Shown here: positions 10,085 to 19,628 of the stretch, piece after piece
How the letters are laid out: each line of letters begins with the position of its first letter
How positions within the stretch are numbered: position 1 is the stretch's first letter
Origin: Acidobacteriota bacterium
GTDB lineage: Bacteria; Acidobacteriota; Polarisedimenticolia; J045
DNA: 59,837 nucleotides
NCBI GenBank assembly: GCA_025456425.1
Contig: JALOKP010000015.1
Span: forward strand, 1 to 59,837
Direction: 5' to 3'
The notes under the pieces: model-generated
What the model was told of the DNA's origin: nothing
Seen by the model: only the letters and a program-made list of their open reading frames with translations
Database searches by the model: none
Position numbers and translations under genes: made by a program

Positions 10085-10158
10085 AGGCGCCGCCCGAGTG
10101 GGCGCCATCTCGCGGGGCGGGCCGGTTCCGCGTCCCCCTCCCGCCCGGGGAGCAGCCC

Positions 10159-10449
10159 TTGACCGAGCCGCCGGACCGTCCTTCCCCGCCCGCCGAACGC
10201 GACCTCGCGCGGGCCGTCGACGCGCTGCTGGAGCAGCTGGTCGCGCTCCAGGAGCGCCGTCTGTTCGCGCTCGGGCGGCGCCTCCACCCGGGACTGTCGC
10301 GTGACGACCTGCACAACTTCGACGACGTCCCCGCGCTCGCCGGGGACCCGCACTTCGCTTACGAAGACGGTCACTATGCCGGCCTGCTGGCCGCGCAGGC
10401 CGCGCTCCGGGCCCTGCTCCGCGGCCGGGCCGGCCCCGGCCCGGCCTGA
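10159..10449 (+). CDS. Small conserved-looking protein of unknown function
   Basis: This is a 96-residue protein starting at TTG. An acidic and Pro-rich start is followed by an amphipathic helix (RAVDALLEQLVALQERRLFALGR), then an ordered-looking core LHNFDDVPALAGDPHFAYED and a final helix HYAGLLAAQAALRALL. I do not recognise a named family, although small proteins with a similar 'DxP.L...P.F.Y.DGy.aGL.aA' core occur in Deltaproteobacteria and Acidobacteriota as I recall. It lies 62 bp upstream of aroF. No signal peptide or cysteines are seen. Confidence 0.6.
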   Translation: MTEPPDRPSPPAERDLARAVDALLEQLVALQERRLFALGRRLHPGLSRDDLHNFDDVPALAGDPHFAYEDGHYAGLLAAQAALRALLRGRAGPGPA

Positions 10450-10481
10450 CCGCCCCCCGGGCCGGACGGCCCCCGGTCTGC

Positions 10482-10487
10482 TATCTT
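10482..10487 (+). promoter_or_regulatory. Candidate -10 element for aroF-menaquinone operon
   Basis: TATCTT ends 24 nt before the aroF ATG, in the gap after the 96-residue gene. The preceding 40 bases are almost pure G/C, so the AT-containing hexamer stands out. No -35 matches consensus. Confidence 0.35.
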
Positions 10488-10511
10488 TCGGGATCCGGAC
10501 GACCGCCCGCG

Positions 10512-11507
10512 ATGATCATCCGCCTGCAGCCCGACGCCGACCCCGCTGCCGTGAGCGGGCGCCTTGCCGCGCTCGGGCTCTGGGTCGACCGCTTCGAGGG
10601 CGAAGGCCGGCAGCCGCTGTTCGTGGTCCACCCCTGGTCGGCCGAGGCTTCGCGGGAGCAGATCGAGGCGCTGGACGGCGTAGCGGAGGTCCTGGCCCGG
10701 CAGCACGGCCGGCCCCGCCTCGACGCCGCCCCGCCGGTGATCGACGTCGCCGGAATCCCGATTGGAGCGGGTCAGCGCCCGGTCCTGATGGCCGGCCCGT
10801 GCAGCGTCGAATCCGAGGCACAGATCGACGCGATCGCGCGCCAGCTGGCGCGCTCCGGCGTGCAGTTCCTGCGCGGCGGCGCCTTCAAGCCGCGGACCAG
10901 CCCCTACGCCTTCCGCGGCCACGGCGAGCCGGCGCTGGGCTGGCTCTCCGACGCAGCCCGCGCGCACGGACTGCGCGTCGTGTCGGAGGCGCTGGGAGAG
11001 GCGACGGTCGAGCGCGTCGCCGCGCACGTCGACCTGATCCAGATCGGTTCCCGCAACATGCAGAACTTCCCGCTGTTGCGCGCCGCCGGCGCGACCGGCA
11101 AGCCGATCCTGCTCAAACGCGGGATGGCGGCCACGATCGACGAGTGGCTGCTCGCCGCCGAGCACTGCCTCGACGGCGGAGCGTCGGGCGTGATCTTCTG
11201 CGAGCGCGGCATCCGCAGCTTCGACCCGAACACGCGCAACGTGCTCGACCTGGGCGCCGTGGCGCTGATCTCCGGCGTCCACCGGCACCCCGTGGTCGTC
11301 GATCCGTCGCACGCCGCCGGGCGGCGCGACCTCGTGCTGCCGCTCGCGCGGGCCGCCCTCGCCGCCGGCGCCGGCGGCCTGCTGGTCGAGACGCACCCCG
11401 ATCCCGGACGCGCGCTCTCCGATGGCCCGCAGGCCGTCGACCTGGCCGCCCTCGCCCAGCTCGCGGCCGAGATCGACGCGGGCGCGCCGGCGGGCGGGTG
11501 GCGATGA
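10512..11507 (+). CDS. aroF: 3-deoxy-7-phosphoheptulonate (DAHP) synthase, type I-beta
   Basis: This 331-residue enzyme catalyses the first step of the shikimate pathway, joining PEP and erythrose 4-phosphate. It has an N-terminal ferredoxin-like domain (about 1-70), as in Thermotoga-type enzymes, that often mediates feedback control. The barrel carries GPCSVES (metal Cys), GGAFKPRTSPYAF, GSRNMQNF, LLKRG, DPSHAAGRR and ETHPDPGRALSDGPQ. Its stop overlaps the start of menG, which places chorismate supply directly ahead of menaquinone synthesis. Assignment to the KDO8P synthase side of the superfamily is excluded because kdsA is found separately in the window. Confidence 0.95.
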   Translation: MIIRLQPDADPAAVSGRLAALGLWVDRFEGEGRQPLFVVHPWSAEASREQIEALDGVAEVLARQHGRPRLDAAPPVIDVAGIPIGAGQRPVLMAGPCSVESEAQIDAIARQLARSGVQFLRGGAFKPRTSPYAFRGHGEPALGWLSDAARAHGLRVVSEALGEATVERVAAHVDLIQIGSRNMQNFPLLRAAGATGKPILLKRGMAATIDEWLLAAEHCLDGGASGVIFCERGIRSFDPNTRNVLDLGAVALISGVHRHPVVVDPSHAAGRRDLVLPLARAALAAGAGGLLVETHPDPGRALSDGPQAVDLAALAQLAAEIDAGAPAGGWR

Positions 11508-12265
11508 GCGCGCTCGGCGACGACCGCGTACATCCGGACGAGGAACTGCCCGCCGCCGCGTTCGGCAGCGGGGCGATGTTCGACCGGATCGCCACCCGCT
11601 ACGACACCCTGAACCGGATCCTCTCGCTCGGGATCGACCGCCGCTGGCGGCGGCTGGCCGTGCGCGCGCTCGCGCTCCCCGCGGCGGCGCGCGTGCTCGA
11701 TCTCGCGACGGGGACGGCCGACGTCGCGCTGGAGGTCCTGCGCCAGCACCCCGACGCGCGCGTGCTGGGACTCGACCCGTCGCTGCGGATGCTGGCGATC
11801 GGCCGGAGCAAGGTGCGGCGCGCCGGCCACGAGAAGCGCGCCGAGCTGCTGTTCGGTGACGCCCAGGACCTCCCCTACGCCGACCGCTCCTTCGACGGCG
11901 TGACGATCGCCTTCGGGATCCGCAACGTGCCCAACCGGGCCCGCGCGCTGGAGGAGATGGCCCGCGTCACGCGACGCGACGGGCGGGTCGCGATCCTCGA
12001 GCTGATGGAGCCGCGCGCGGGGCTGCTGGCGCCGCTGGCGCGGGGCTTCGTGCGCTCGCTGGTGCCGCGGCTCGGCGCGCTGCTGTCGGGAGCCCCCGAG
12101 TACCGCTACCTGCAGCGCTCGATGGCCGCGTTCCCGACCCCGGACGCCTTCGCGGAGGCGATGCGGCGGGCGGGGCTCGAGCCGCTCGCGGTCCGGCCCC
12201 TGACCCAGGGGGTGGTCTGCCTGTTCGTCGCGCGGCCGGCCCGGCCACCCGGAGACGGCGCGTGA
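11504..12265 (+). CDS. menG: Demethylmenaquinone methyltransferase
   Basis: This 253-residue SAM-dependent enzyme of the UbiE/COQ5 family performs the last step of menaquinone synthesis, C-methylation of demethylmenaquinone. Signatures are FDRIATRYDTLNRILSLGIDRRWRR, the SAM-binding LDLATGTADVAL, and FGIRNVPNRARALEEMARV. The ATG overlaps the aroF TGA. With only menaquinone genes around it and no ubiquinone genes, menG is a better name than ubiE. It stands first in the men series even though it acts last. Confidence 0.94.
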   Translation: MSALGDDRVHPDEELPAAAFGSGAMFDRIATRYDTLNRILSLGIDRRWRRLAVRALALPAAARVLDLATGTADVALEVLRQHPDARVLGLDPSLRMLAIGRSKVRRAGHEKRAELLFGDAQDLPYADRSFDGVTIAFGIRNVPNRARALEEMARVTRRDGRVAILELMEPRAGLLAPLARGFVRSLVPRLGALLSGAPEYRYLQRSMAAFPTPDAFAEAMRRAGLEPLAVRPLTQGVVCLFVARPARPPGDGA

Positions 12266-13668
12266 GCGCCGTTCCCGCGCTGAGCGCTCGGCCGTTCCTC
12301 GACCTGTCCGCGGCCGACGACGCGACGCGCTTCCTCGAGCGGTCGCTGCGCGAGGCGGCCCGCCCCGGGGAACCGGTCGCGATCGTGCTGCCCGCACCGG
12401 ACTGGTCGGTCGAGGCGGCGGCCCTGGCGCTCCCCGCCGGCGATGGCGTGCGGTGGTCCGCCCGCGGCACCGCGCTGGCGCGCGACGCGGCGACCGCGGG
12501 CCAGGCCCTGCGGCTGGCCGCGGACGAGGCCGGCCTCGACGCGCTCGGCGCGCGCGTCGGCGCGCTGTGGCACGCGCTGCGCGTCGTGCGGCACCCCGCC
12601 GCAGGGGCCTTCGTGCCGTTCCTGGCGGGCGGCCTGGCGTTCGCTCCGGGCGCCGCGCCCGGGGCCTGGGAGCGCTTCGGTGCCGGCCACCTCGACCTGC
12701 CGCGCTGGACCTTCGTCCCCGGCGCGCTGGCGCTGGCGCTCGCCGGGACGGAGTCCGATCCGCCGGCGCGCTGGGTGGAGGAGCTGCGCGCGATCGCGGC
12801 GCGCCGGACCGCGCCGGCGGCCGCGCTCGCCGGCACGATCCCGCTCGCGCTCGGCCGCGAGGGGCTGGAGCCCGCGGCGTGGCGGGCGCTGGTCGAGGAG
12901 ATCCGCACCGGGATCGACCGCGGCGCGTTCGCCAAGATCGTCCTCGCGCGGCGCGAGGTCGTCTCGACCGCGGAGCCGATCGACCCGGCCGCCGTCTTCG
13001 CGCGGCTGGGGCACGCGGGGGGCGACGGGCCGTCGTTCCGCTTCTGCTTCCGCGAGGGGGACGCCGCGTTCGTCGGGCTCTCGCCCGAGCTGCTGGTCGA
13101 GATCGACGGCCTCGCGGTCGCGACCGAGGCGGTCGCCGGTTCGGCGCATCGCGGGGCGGGGACCGGCGCCGGTCCCCTGCTCGAGAGCGCGAAGGACCGC
13201 GCCGAGCACGCGATCGTGGTCGAGGCGATCCGCGGCCGGCTCGCGCCGCTGTGCGACGAGCTGGCCGTCGCGGCCGGGCCCGCGGTGCGGAGCCTCGAGC
13301 ACGTGTCGCACCTCGTGACCGCGATCCGCGGCCGGCTGAAGCGGCCGGCAGCCCCGCTGGAGCTGGTCGAGCGGCTGCACCCCACCCCGTCGGTCGGGGG
13401 CGACCCGAGGGCGGCTGCGCTGCGCTTTCTCGCGTCCCGCGAGCCGGCCCCGCGCGGCTGGTACGCCGGCCCCGTGGGCTGGACCGACGCCTCGGGCCGG
13501 GCCCAGTTCGCGGTCGGCATCCGCTCCGCGCTGCTGCTCGGGCCGCGCGCGCACCTCTACGCCGGGGCGGGGATCGTGCGCGCCTCCGACCCCGACGCCG
13601 AGTTCGCGGAGACGGCGGTGAAGCTGCGCACGCTGCTCGACGCGCTCGGCCTCGAGCCCGCGCCCTGA
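12262..13668 (+). CDS. menF: Isochorismate synthase
   Basis: This 468-residue enzyme converts chorismate to isochorismate, the first committed step to menaquinone. The C-terminal chorismate-binding fold has AKIVLARREV, GLSPELLVEI, an AVAGSAHRG loop (usually AGTRPRG), LEHVSHLVTAI, LHPTPSVGG, GWYAGPVGW and YAGAGIVRASDPDAEFAET. The N-terminal 200 residues are diverged, as is usual in the family. The GTG start overlaps the menG stop (GTGA). Salicylate synthase or anthranilate synthase component I are less likely, given menD directly downstream. Confidence 0.93.
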   Translation: MSAVPALSARPFLDLSAADDATRFLERSLREAARPGEPVAIVLPAPDWSVEAAALALPAGDGVRWSARGTALARDAATAGQALRLAADEAGLDALGARVGALWHALRVVRHPAAGAFVPFLAGGLAFAPGAAPGAWERFGAGHLDLPRWTFVPGALALALAGTESDPPARWVEELRAIAARRTAPAAALAGTIPLALGREGLEPAAWRALVEEIRTGIDRGAFAKIVLARREVVSTAEPIDPAAVFARLGHAGGDGPSFRFCFREGDAAFVGLSPELLVEIDGLAVATEAVAGSAHRGAGTGAGPLLESAKDRAEHAIVVEAIRGRLAPLCDELAVAAGPAVRSLEHVSHLVTAIRGRLKRPAAPLELVERLHPTPSVGGDPRAAALRFLASREPAPRGWYAGPVGWTDASGRAQFAVGIRSALLLGPRAHLYAGAGIVRASDPDAEFAETAVKLRTLLDALGLEPAP

Positions 13669-15458
13669 TGCCGGACGGCCCCGCCAATCTCGCCGGCGCC
13701 TGGGCGCGGCTGCTCGTCGACGGGCTGGCCGAGGCCGGCGTGACGCGCGCGGTGGTGAGCCCCGGCTCGCGCTCGACGCCGCTGGTGCTGGCCCTCGCCG
13801 GCCATCCCGCGATCGAGACCACGGTCGTGCTCGACGAGCGCGACGCCGCGTTCCACGCCCTCGGCCGGGCCAAGGCGACCGGGCTGCCGGCGCTCGCGCT
13901 CTGCACCTCGGGCAGCGCCGGCTCGCACTACCTGCCGGCCGCGATCGAGGCCGCCACGGCCCGCGTGCCGCTGCTGCTCCTCACCGCCGACCGGCCGCCG
14001 CACGCGCACCTGCGCGACGCACCGCAGACCGTGCAGCAGTCCGGGATGTTCGGCCCCTTCGCGCGCGCCGTCTTCGACCTCGGCCCGCCCGACCCGCGTC
14101 CCGCCGCGCTGCGCGCGCTGCGCCACGCCGCGGCGCTGGCGGCGGCGCGAACGCGCTTTCCCGAGCCCGGCCCGGTCCAGCTCAACGCGCCGTTCGACAA
14201 GCCGCTCGAGCCGCAGCCCCCGAACGCCGCGGACGACGAGCTGGCCGCGGCGATCGAGCAGGCCGGGCGCGGCGCGGGAGCGCGTTTCGAGCTGCCGGAG
14301 GGCGGGCCCGGGGAGCGCGCGCAGGACGCGCTCGCCGCGGCCTGCGCCGCCGCCCGGCGCGGCGTGATCGTCGCCGGCCCGCTCCCGGCCTGGGACACGC
14401 GCGCGCGCCGCGCCGCCGGCCGGCTCGCGGCGGCGTTGGGCTGGCCGCTGCTGGCCGACGCCGCCAGCCAGCTACGCTTCGGGCCGCTCGGGGACGCCGG
14501 CCCCGATTCGCGCGCGGGGCGGGTCGACCTCGCCTGGCTCGAGCCACGGGCGCGGGCTCGCTTCCGACCCGACTTCGTGCTGCAGCTCGGCGGCGTGCCG
14601 GCCGGTCGCGGGTACGAGCGCCTGGTCGCCGGCGAGCCGGAGCTGCCGCGCGCCGTGATCACGCGCTACGGCGTCGCCGACCCGTTCGCACCGGCAACGC
14701 TGGTCGTGAACGCCGACCCCGCCGCGACGCTCGAGGCCCTGGCGGCGCGCGCCGCGGCCTTCGCGCCCGCCGACCCGGCGTGGCTCGCCGGCTGGCGCGC
14801 GCTCGAGGCGGCCGCGGAACGGGCGCTGGCCGAGCAGGCCGGGGATCGCGACGCCCCGCTGGGCGAGGCGGCCGCGGTGCGGACCGCGCTCGCCGCGCTG
14901 GCGGACGGCGACGCGCTCGCCCTGTCGAACAGCCTGCCGGTGCGGGCGGTCGACCTCTTCGCGGCGGCGGACCGGCGGGAGCTGGCGGTCTTCGCGCAGC
15001 GCGGCGCGAACGGGATCGACGGACTCGTTGCCGGGGCCGCCGGCTTCGCCGCGGCGAGCGGGCGGCGGACGCTGCTGCTGATCGGCGACCTCGCTTTCCA
15101 GCACGGGCTCGGGGGGCTCGCGGTCGCCCGCGCCTGCCCCGTCCCGCTGGCGATCGTCGTGCTCGACAACGGCGGCGGGCGGCTGTTCGAGATGCTGCCG
15201 CTGGCGGACGGCGGCGTCTCCCCCGCGCTCTTCGAGCGCTTCTTCCTGGCGCCGCAGGCGCTCGACGCGGCCGCCGCCGCCGCCGCGTTCGGGGTGCCGC
15301 ACGCCGCGGCCGCGACGCCGCGCGAGCTGGACCGCGCCCTGGCCGCCGCCCTGGCGCGCCCCGGCGCGACGGTCGTCACCGGCCGGATCGCCGGGGCGGG
15401 CGCCGCCGCCGCGTGGCGCGCGCTGGCCGCGCGCGTCGCCGAACTCCTCGACCGATGA
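13668..15458 (+). CDS. menD: SEPHCHC synthase (thiamine-diphosphate dependent)
   Basis: This 596-residue enzyme condenses isochorismate with 2-oxoglutarate to give SEPHCHC. The N-terminal domain shows VVSPGSRSTPLVLAL and DERDAAFHALGRAKATG (conserved Glu for ThDP). LLTADRPPHAHLRDAPQTVQQ is highly typical, and the ThDP domain has RGANGIDGLV, GDLAFQHGLGGL and VVLDNGGGRLFEMLP. The ATG shares one base with the menF stop (TGATG). No residues seem missing. Confidence 0.95.
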   Translation: MPDGPANLAGAWARLLVDGLAEAGVTRAVVSPGSRSTPLVLALAGHPAIETTVVLDERDAAFHALGRAKATGLPALALCTSGSAGSHYLPAAIEAATARVPLLLLTADRPPHAHLRDAPQTVQQSGMFGPFARAVFDLGPPDPRPAALRALRHAAALAAARTRFPEPGPVQLNAPFDKPLEPQPPNAADDELAAAIEQAGRGAGARFELPEGGPGERAQDALAAACAAARRGVIVAGPLPAWDTRARRAAGRLAAALGWPLLADAASQLRFGPLGDAGPDSRAGRVDLAWLEPRARARFRPDFVLQLGGVPAGRGYERLVAGEPELPRAVITRYGVADPFAPATLVVNADPAATLEALAARAAAFAPADPAWLAGWRALEAAAERALAEQAGDRDAPLGEAAAVRTALAALADGDALALSNSLPVRAVDLFAAADRRELAVFAQRGANGIDGLVAGAAGFAAASGRRTLLLIGDLAFQHGLGGLAVARACPVPLAIVVLDNGGGRLFEMLPLADGGVSPALFERFFLAPQALDAAAAAAAFGVPHAAAATPRELDRALAAALARPGATVVTGRIAGAGAAAAWRALAARVAELLDR

Positions 15459-16252
15459 GCGGCCTCGTCGTTCTCCGCGAGGGGGACGCGCTGCCGCCGC
15501 TCCTGCTGCTGCACGGTTTCGCCGGCGCCCCGGCCTCGTGGCGCGCGGTCGCCGCGCGGCTCGACCCGCCCCGGCGCGCCGTCGCGGCGGCGCTCCCGGG
15601 GCACGATCCGACGCGCCGGCTGGCCCCGCCCGGCGGCTTCCTCGACGCGGTGCGCACGCTCGGCGATGCGCTCGACCGCGAGCTGCCGCGGGCGGGGGGC
15701 GGCGCCGGCCCGTGGCACCTGGCGGGCTACTCGATGGGGGCGCGCGTCGGGCTCGCGCTGCTGCTCGAGCGCCCCGCGCTGTTCGGGGGTGCGACCTTCG
15801 TCGGCCTCCACCCGGGACTTCCCGACGAGGACGCGCGGCGGGCGCGGCGCGGGGAGGACCGGGCCTGGATCGAGCTGCTGCGCCGCTCCGGGACCGAGGC
15901 CTTCGCTGCGGCCTGGGAGGCCCGGCCGCTGTTCGCCTCGCAGGCCGCCGCACCCGAGGCAGCACGCGCCGTGCAGCGGGCGATCCGCCGCGCGCACGAC
16001 GCCGGCCAGCTGGCGGCCGCGCTCGAGGTGCTCGGCCTCGGCGCGATGCCCGACCTCGCCCCGCGCCTGACGTCGATCGGCGTGCCGGTGACGCTCGTGG
16101 CGGGGGGCGCCGACGCGAAGTTCCTGGCGCTCGCGCGGCGGGTGCTTCCGGCGCTCGCCTTCGGTACCCTTGTCGCGATCGAGGGGGCGGGCCACAACCC
16201 GCTCCTCGAGCGCCCGGACGCGCTGGCGGCCATCCTGTCCCGCGCCGCGTGA
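15455..16252 (+). CDS. menH: SHCHC synthase-type alpha/beta hydrolase
   Basis: This 265-residue alpha/beta-hydrolase sits exactly between menD and menB, the usual place of MenH, which eliminates pyruvate from SEPHCHC. It has the oxyanion motif LLHGFAGAPASW, the nucleophile elbow GYSMGARVGLALL, a late Asp (GGADAKF) and the catalytic His in EGAGHNPLLE. The ATG overlaps the menD stop (ATGA). Motifs alone cannot separate MenH from other small hydrolases, but context strongly supports the call. Confidence 0.88.
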   Translation: MSGLVVLREGDALPPLLLLHGFAGAPASWRAVAARLDPPRRAVAAALPGHDPTRRLAPPGGFLDAVRTLGDALDRELPRAGGGAGPWHLAGYSMGARVGLALLLERPALFGGATFVGLHPGLPDEDARRARRGEDRAWIELLRRSGTEAFAAAWEARPLFASQAAAPEAARAVQRAIRRAHDAGQLAAALEVLGLGAMPDLAPRLTSIGVPVTLVAGGADAKFLALARRVLPALAFGTLVAIEGAGHNPLLERPDALAAILSRAA

Positions 16253-16294
16253 CCGGCCCCGCCGCGGCGCCCTCCCGCGCCGCACGAGGACCTC

Positions 16295-17122
16295 ATGACG
16301 GACCCGGTGCAGTGGACCGAGCGGCGCAGCTTCGAGGACCTGCTCTACGAGACCAGCCCGGAAGGGATCGCGAAGATCACGATCAACCGGCCGCAGGTGC
16401 GCAACGCCTTCCGCCCGCAGACGGTGAAGGAGCTGCAGGAGGCGTTCACCGCGGCGCGCGAGGACGAGCAGGTCGGCGTCGTCGTGCTGACCGGGGCCGG
16501 GCGCGAGGCCTTCTGCTCGGGCGGCGACCAGAAGGTCCGCGGCCACGGCGGCTACGTCGGAGCCGACGGCGTGCCGCGGCTCAACGTGCTCGACCTGCAG
16601 CGCCAGATCCGCACGCTGCCGAAGCCGGTGATCGCAATGGTCGCCGGCTATGCGATCGGCGGGGGCCACGTGCTGCACCTGGTCTGCGACCTGACGATCG
16701 CGGCCGAGAACGCGCGCTTCGGCCAGACCGGCCCGCGCGTCGGGAGCTTCGACGGCGGCTACGGCGCCTCGTACATGGCGCGCGTGATCGGCCAGAAGCG
16801 GGCGCGCGAGGTCTGGTTCCTGTGCCGCCAGTACGACGCGCAGACGGCCCTGGCCTGGGGCCTCGTCAACGCCGTCGTGCCGGTCGAGCGGCTCGAGGAG
16901 GAGACGGTCGCCTGGTGCCGCGAGATCCTGGCCAACAGCCCGACCGCGATCCGCCTGCTCAAGGCCGCGCTCAACGCCGACTGCGACGGCCAGGCCGGCC
17001 TGCAGCAGCTGGCGGGCGACGCGACGCTGCTGTTCTACCTCACCGACGAGGCGAAGGAGGGGCAGCGCGCCTTCCTCGAGAAGCGCGCCCCCGACTTCCG
17101 CCGCTTCCCGCGCTTCCCGTGA
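16295..17122 (+). CDS. menB: 1,4-dihydroxy-2-naphthoyl-CoA synthase
   Basis: This 275-residue crotonase-fold enzyme cyclises OSB-CoA to DHNA-CoA. Typical segments are [61 protein letters not shown] and the C-terminal [14 protein letters not shown], which reaches into the neighbouring subunit's active site in known MenB structures. The bicarbonate-independent type would keep an Asp at the QTGPRVG position; here Gly/Arg resemble the bicarbonate-dependent group. A GAGGA sequence precedes the ATG. It follows menH by 42 bp, the only real gap in the men series. Confidence 0.95.
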   Translation: MTDPVQWTERRSFEDLLYETSPEGIAKITINRPQVRNAFRPQTVKELQEAFTAAREDEQVGVVVLTGAGREAFCSGGDQKVRGHGGYVGADGVPRLNVLDLQRQIRTLPKPVIAMVAGYAIGGGHVLHLVCDLTIAAENARFGQTGPRVGSFDGGYGASYMARVIGQKRAREVWFLCRQYDAQTALAWGLVNAVVPVERLEEETVAWCREILANSPTAIRLLKAALNADCDGQAGLQQLAGDATLLFYLTDEAKEGQRAFLEKRAPDFRRFPRFP

Positions 17123-18207
17123 GGGTCACGGTCGCCGCGCTCGAGACGGTGCGCGGCGGGCTGGCGCATCCCGCGTCGAATGCGCGCGCCCGCTGGACCG
17201 AGCGCGGCGGCGTGCTGATCGTGCTGGCTTGCGAGAAGGGGCACCGCGGGCAGGGCGAGGCTTCGCCCCTGCCCGGCTTCTCTCCCGACACGGCCGACGC
17301 CGCCTGGCGCGCGCTGGCCGGGCTGGCCGGCCGCGCCTTCCCGTGCGAGCTCGACCTCTGCCTGCCGGTTGCGCCGCAGGTCGCGGCGATCCTGCGCGAG
17401 CACGCGCCGGCCGAGCCGTCGGTGCGCTTCGCGCTCGAGACCGCGCTGTTCGACCTGGCCGGCCAGCGCCTCGGCCTGCCGGTCTCGGTGCTTCTCGCCG
17501 GGTCCTGGCCGACCCGCGCGGTGCCGCTGGCGGCGCTGCTCGACGGGGAGGAGCCGGAGGCGCTCGTGGCGGGGGCGCGCGCGGCGCGGCTCGCCGGCTT
17601 TCCGGCGGTCAAGGTCAAGGTCGCGCGCCCGTGGCGCTTCGAGGCCGAGCTCGAGGCGCTCGAGCGCGTGCGCCTCGAGCTGGGCTCCCACGTCGCGCTG
17701 CGCCTCGACGCCAACGGCGCCTGGTCGCGCGCCGAGGCCCCGGTGCGGCTGGCCGCCCTGGCGCGCTTCCAGCCGGAGTTCGTCGAGCAGCCGGTCCCCG
17801 CCGACCAGCTCCCGGGCTGGCGCGACGCCCCGGTGCCGCTCGCGGCCGACGAGACGCTCGCGCTTCCCGGGGGGTTCGACCGGCTGCGGGCCGAGGGGGG
17901 CGCGCAGGTCGCGGTCCTCAAGCCGACCGTGCTGGGTGGTCTCCTGCGCTGCCGCGCGCTGGCCGCCGAGGCGCAGGCGGCGGGGATGCAGGTAGTGATC
18001 AGCCACGCGCTGGAGGGGCCGGTGGCGCTGGCCGCCGCGGCGGAGCTGGCGCTTTCGCTGGAAACGGCCCCGCTGGCCTGCGGCCTCGCGCCGCACGCCG
18101 GGCTCGAGGCCTGGCCGGGCGCCGCGGTGAAGCAGCTCGCCGGCCCCGCGATCGTCCCGGCGCCGGTCCGCGGCCTCGGGCTCGCGCCGCTGGCCGGCTC
18201 CGCGTGA
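17119..18207 (+). CDS. menC: o-succinylbenzoate synthase
   Basis: This 362-residue enolase-superfamily enzyme dehydrates SHCHC to OSB. The barrel carries the expected catalytic set: Lys in [12 protein letters not shown], Asp in LRLDANGAW, Glu in VEQPVP, Asp in AADETLAL and Lys in VLKPTVLGG. The GTG start overlaps the menB stop (GTGA), and the end overlaps menE. N-acylamino-acid racemase or dipeptide epimerase share the fold, but the operon position makes OSB synthase the clear choice. Confidence 0.93.
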   Translation: MRVTVAALETVRGGLAHPASNARARWTERGGVLIVLACEKGHRGQGEASPLPGFSPDTADAAWRALAGLAGRAFPCELDLCLPVAPQVAAILREHAPAEPSVRFALETALFDLAGQRLGLPVSVLLAGSWPTRAVPLAALLDGEEPEALVAGARAARLAGFPAVKVKVARPWRFEAELEALERVRLELGSHVALRLDANGAWSRAEAPVRLAALARFQPEFVEQPVPADQLPGWRDAPVPLAADETLALPGGFDRLRAEGGAQVAVLKPTVLGGLLRCRALAAEAQAAGMQVVISHALEGPVALAAAAELALSLETAPLACGLAPHAGLEAWPGAAVKQLAGPAIVPAPVRGLGLAPLAGSA

Positions 18208-19628
18208 GCCTTTCGGTCCGCGACGCCGCGCGCGAGCGCCCCGCCGGCGACGCGCTGGCCGCGCCGGGCGGGACGCTCTCGTGGTCCGCCCTGGCGCGCG
18301 CCGTGCTCGCCGACGCCGCGCGGCTGGCCGGGGAGGCGCGGCTCGGGCGCGCCGACGGTCCGGCCCGCGTCGCCTTCACGGCGCGCGGCGACGCGCGGAC
18401 GGTCGTCCGCGTGCTGGCCCTGATCGAGCTAGGGGTCCCGTTCGCGCCGCTCCACCCGCGGCTCGCCGCCGCGGAGCGCGCGGCCCAGCTCGCGGCGCTC
18501 GCGCCCGTGCTCGAGCTCGACGGGCTGGAGCCGGACGATCCGTTCGCGGCGCCGGCGGCCCGGGGCGCCGCGCCCGATCCGCCGGGCGCCGCCCCCGCCG
18601 ACGACGAGCGCCCGCTGGCCCTGGTCTTCACCTCCGGAACCTCCGGGGCGGCGCGGGCCGCGGTGCTGAGCCGCCGCGCTTTCGCCGCCGCGGCCGCCGC
18701 GAGCGCGGCCCGCCTCGGCTGGCGCGAGGACGACCGGTGGCTGCTCGCCCTGCCCCTCGCGCGCGTGGGCGGGCTGTCGGTCGTCACGCGCTGCCTCGCC
18801 GGGCGGCGGGCGATCGCGCTGCCCGGCGACCCCGCGCCGGAGGCGCTCGCGGCGGCCTGCGCCGGGCAGCGCGCGACGCTGGCCTCGCTGGTCCCGGCGC
18901 AGCTCGCGCGGCTGATCGCTGCCGGACCGGCGGAGGGGGCGCTCGGCACGCTCCGCGCCGTGCTGCTGGGCGGTGCCGAGGCGCCCGACGCGCTGCTCCG
19001 CGAGGCGCGGGCCCGGCAGCTGCCGGTCCTTCCCACCTGGGGGATGACCGAGACCTGCGCCCAGGCCGCGACCGTGCCGCCGGGCTTCGAGCCCGTCCCG
19101 GCGCACGGCTGCGGTCCGCCGCTCCCTGGCGTCGAGCTGCGGATCGCCGCGGGGCGGGTCGCGGTGCGCGGGCCAACGCTCTTCAGCGGCTACCTGCCGG
19201 ACCCGGGCCCGCCGCTCGACGCCGGGGGCTGGTTCGCGACGCGCGACCTGGGCCGGCTCGACGGGCGCGGCTTCCTGCACCTGCTGGGACGCGCCGACGA
19301 AATGGTGATCGTCGGCGGCGAGAACGTCGCGCCGCGCGAGGTCGAGGCCGTGCTCGCGGCCGCGCCCGGAGTGGCCGCGGCGCTGGCCTTCGGCGTGCCC
19401 GACGCCGGGCTGGGGGAGGTGGTCGGGGTCGCGCTCGTGCGCGGTTCCGAGCCGGCCCCGGGCGACGAACTGCTCGCCGCCTGGATCGCCCCGCGGCTGG
19501 CCCCCTTCAAGCGGCCGCGCCGCCTGGCCTGGGTCGACGCCCTGCCGGAGACGGCGGACGGAAAGCCGGACCGCCGCGGGGCGGCGGCGCGGCTCGCCGC
19601 GTCCCTGCGACCGTTCCGCGCTTCCTGA
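18204..19628 (+). CDS. menE: o-succinylbenzoate-CoA ligase
   Basis: This 474-residue ANL-family adenylating enzyme activates OSB to OSB-CoA. It shows LVFTSGTSGAARAAVLSRR (P-loop), LPLARVGGLSV, LPTWGMTETCAQAAT, GWFATRDLGRLD, VIVGGENVAPREVEAVL and the C-terminal catalytic Lys in ETADGKPDRRG. The GTG start overlaps the menC stop. It is the last gene of the men series; menA (prenyltransferase) and an obvious thioesterase are not in the operon. Confidence 0.94.
   Translation: MSLSVRDAARERPAGDALAAPGGTLSWSALARAVLADAARLAGEARLGRADGPARVAFTARGDARTVVRVLALIELGVPFAPLHPRLAAAERAAQLAALAPVLELDGLEPDDPFAAPAARGAAPDPPGAAPADDERPLALVFTSGTSGAARAAVLSRRAFAAAAAASAARLGWREDDRWLLALPLARVGGLSVVTRCLAGRRAIALPGDPAPEALAAACAGQRATLASLVPAQLARLIAAGPAEGALGTLRAVLLGGAEAPDALLREARARQLPVLPTWGMTETCAQAATVPPGFEPVPAHGCGPPLPGVELRIAAGRVAVRGPTLFSGYLPDPGPPLDAGGWFATRDLGRLDGRGFLHLLGRADEMVIVGGENVAPREVEAVLAAAPGVAAALAFGVPDAGLGEVVGVALVRGSEPAPGDELLAAWIAPRLAPFKRPRRLAWVDALPETADGKPDRRGAAARLAASLRPFRAS

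Noticed and set aside
10904-11396. Second aromatic-pathway gene antisense to aroF
   Set aside because: No motifs; it is the reverse reading of the DAHP synthase barrel.
10904-13906. 1000-residue minus-strand frame across aroF, menG and menF
   Set aside because: Arg/Ser/Pro-rich shadow of well-conserved genes on the plus strand.
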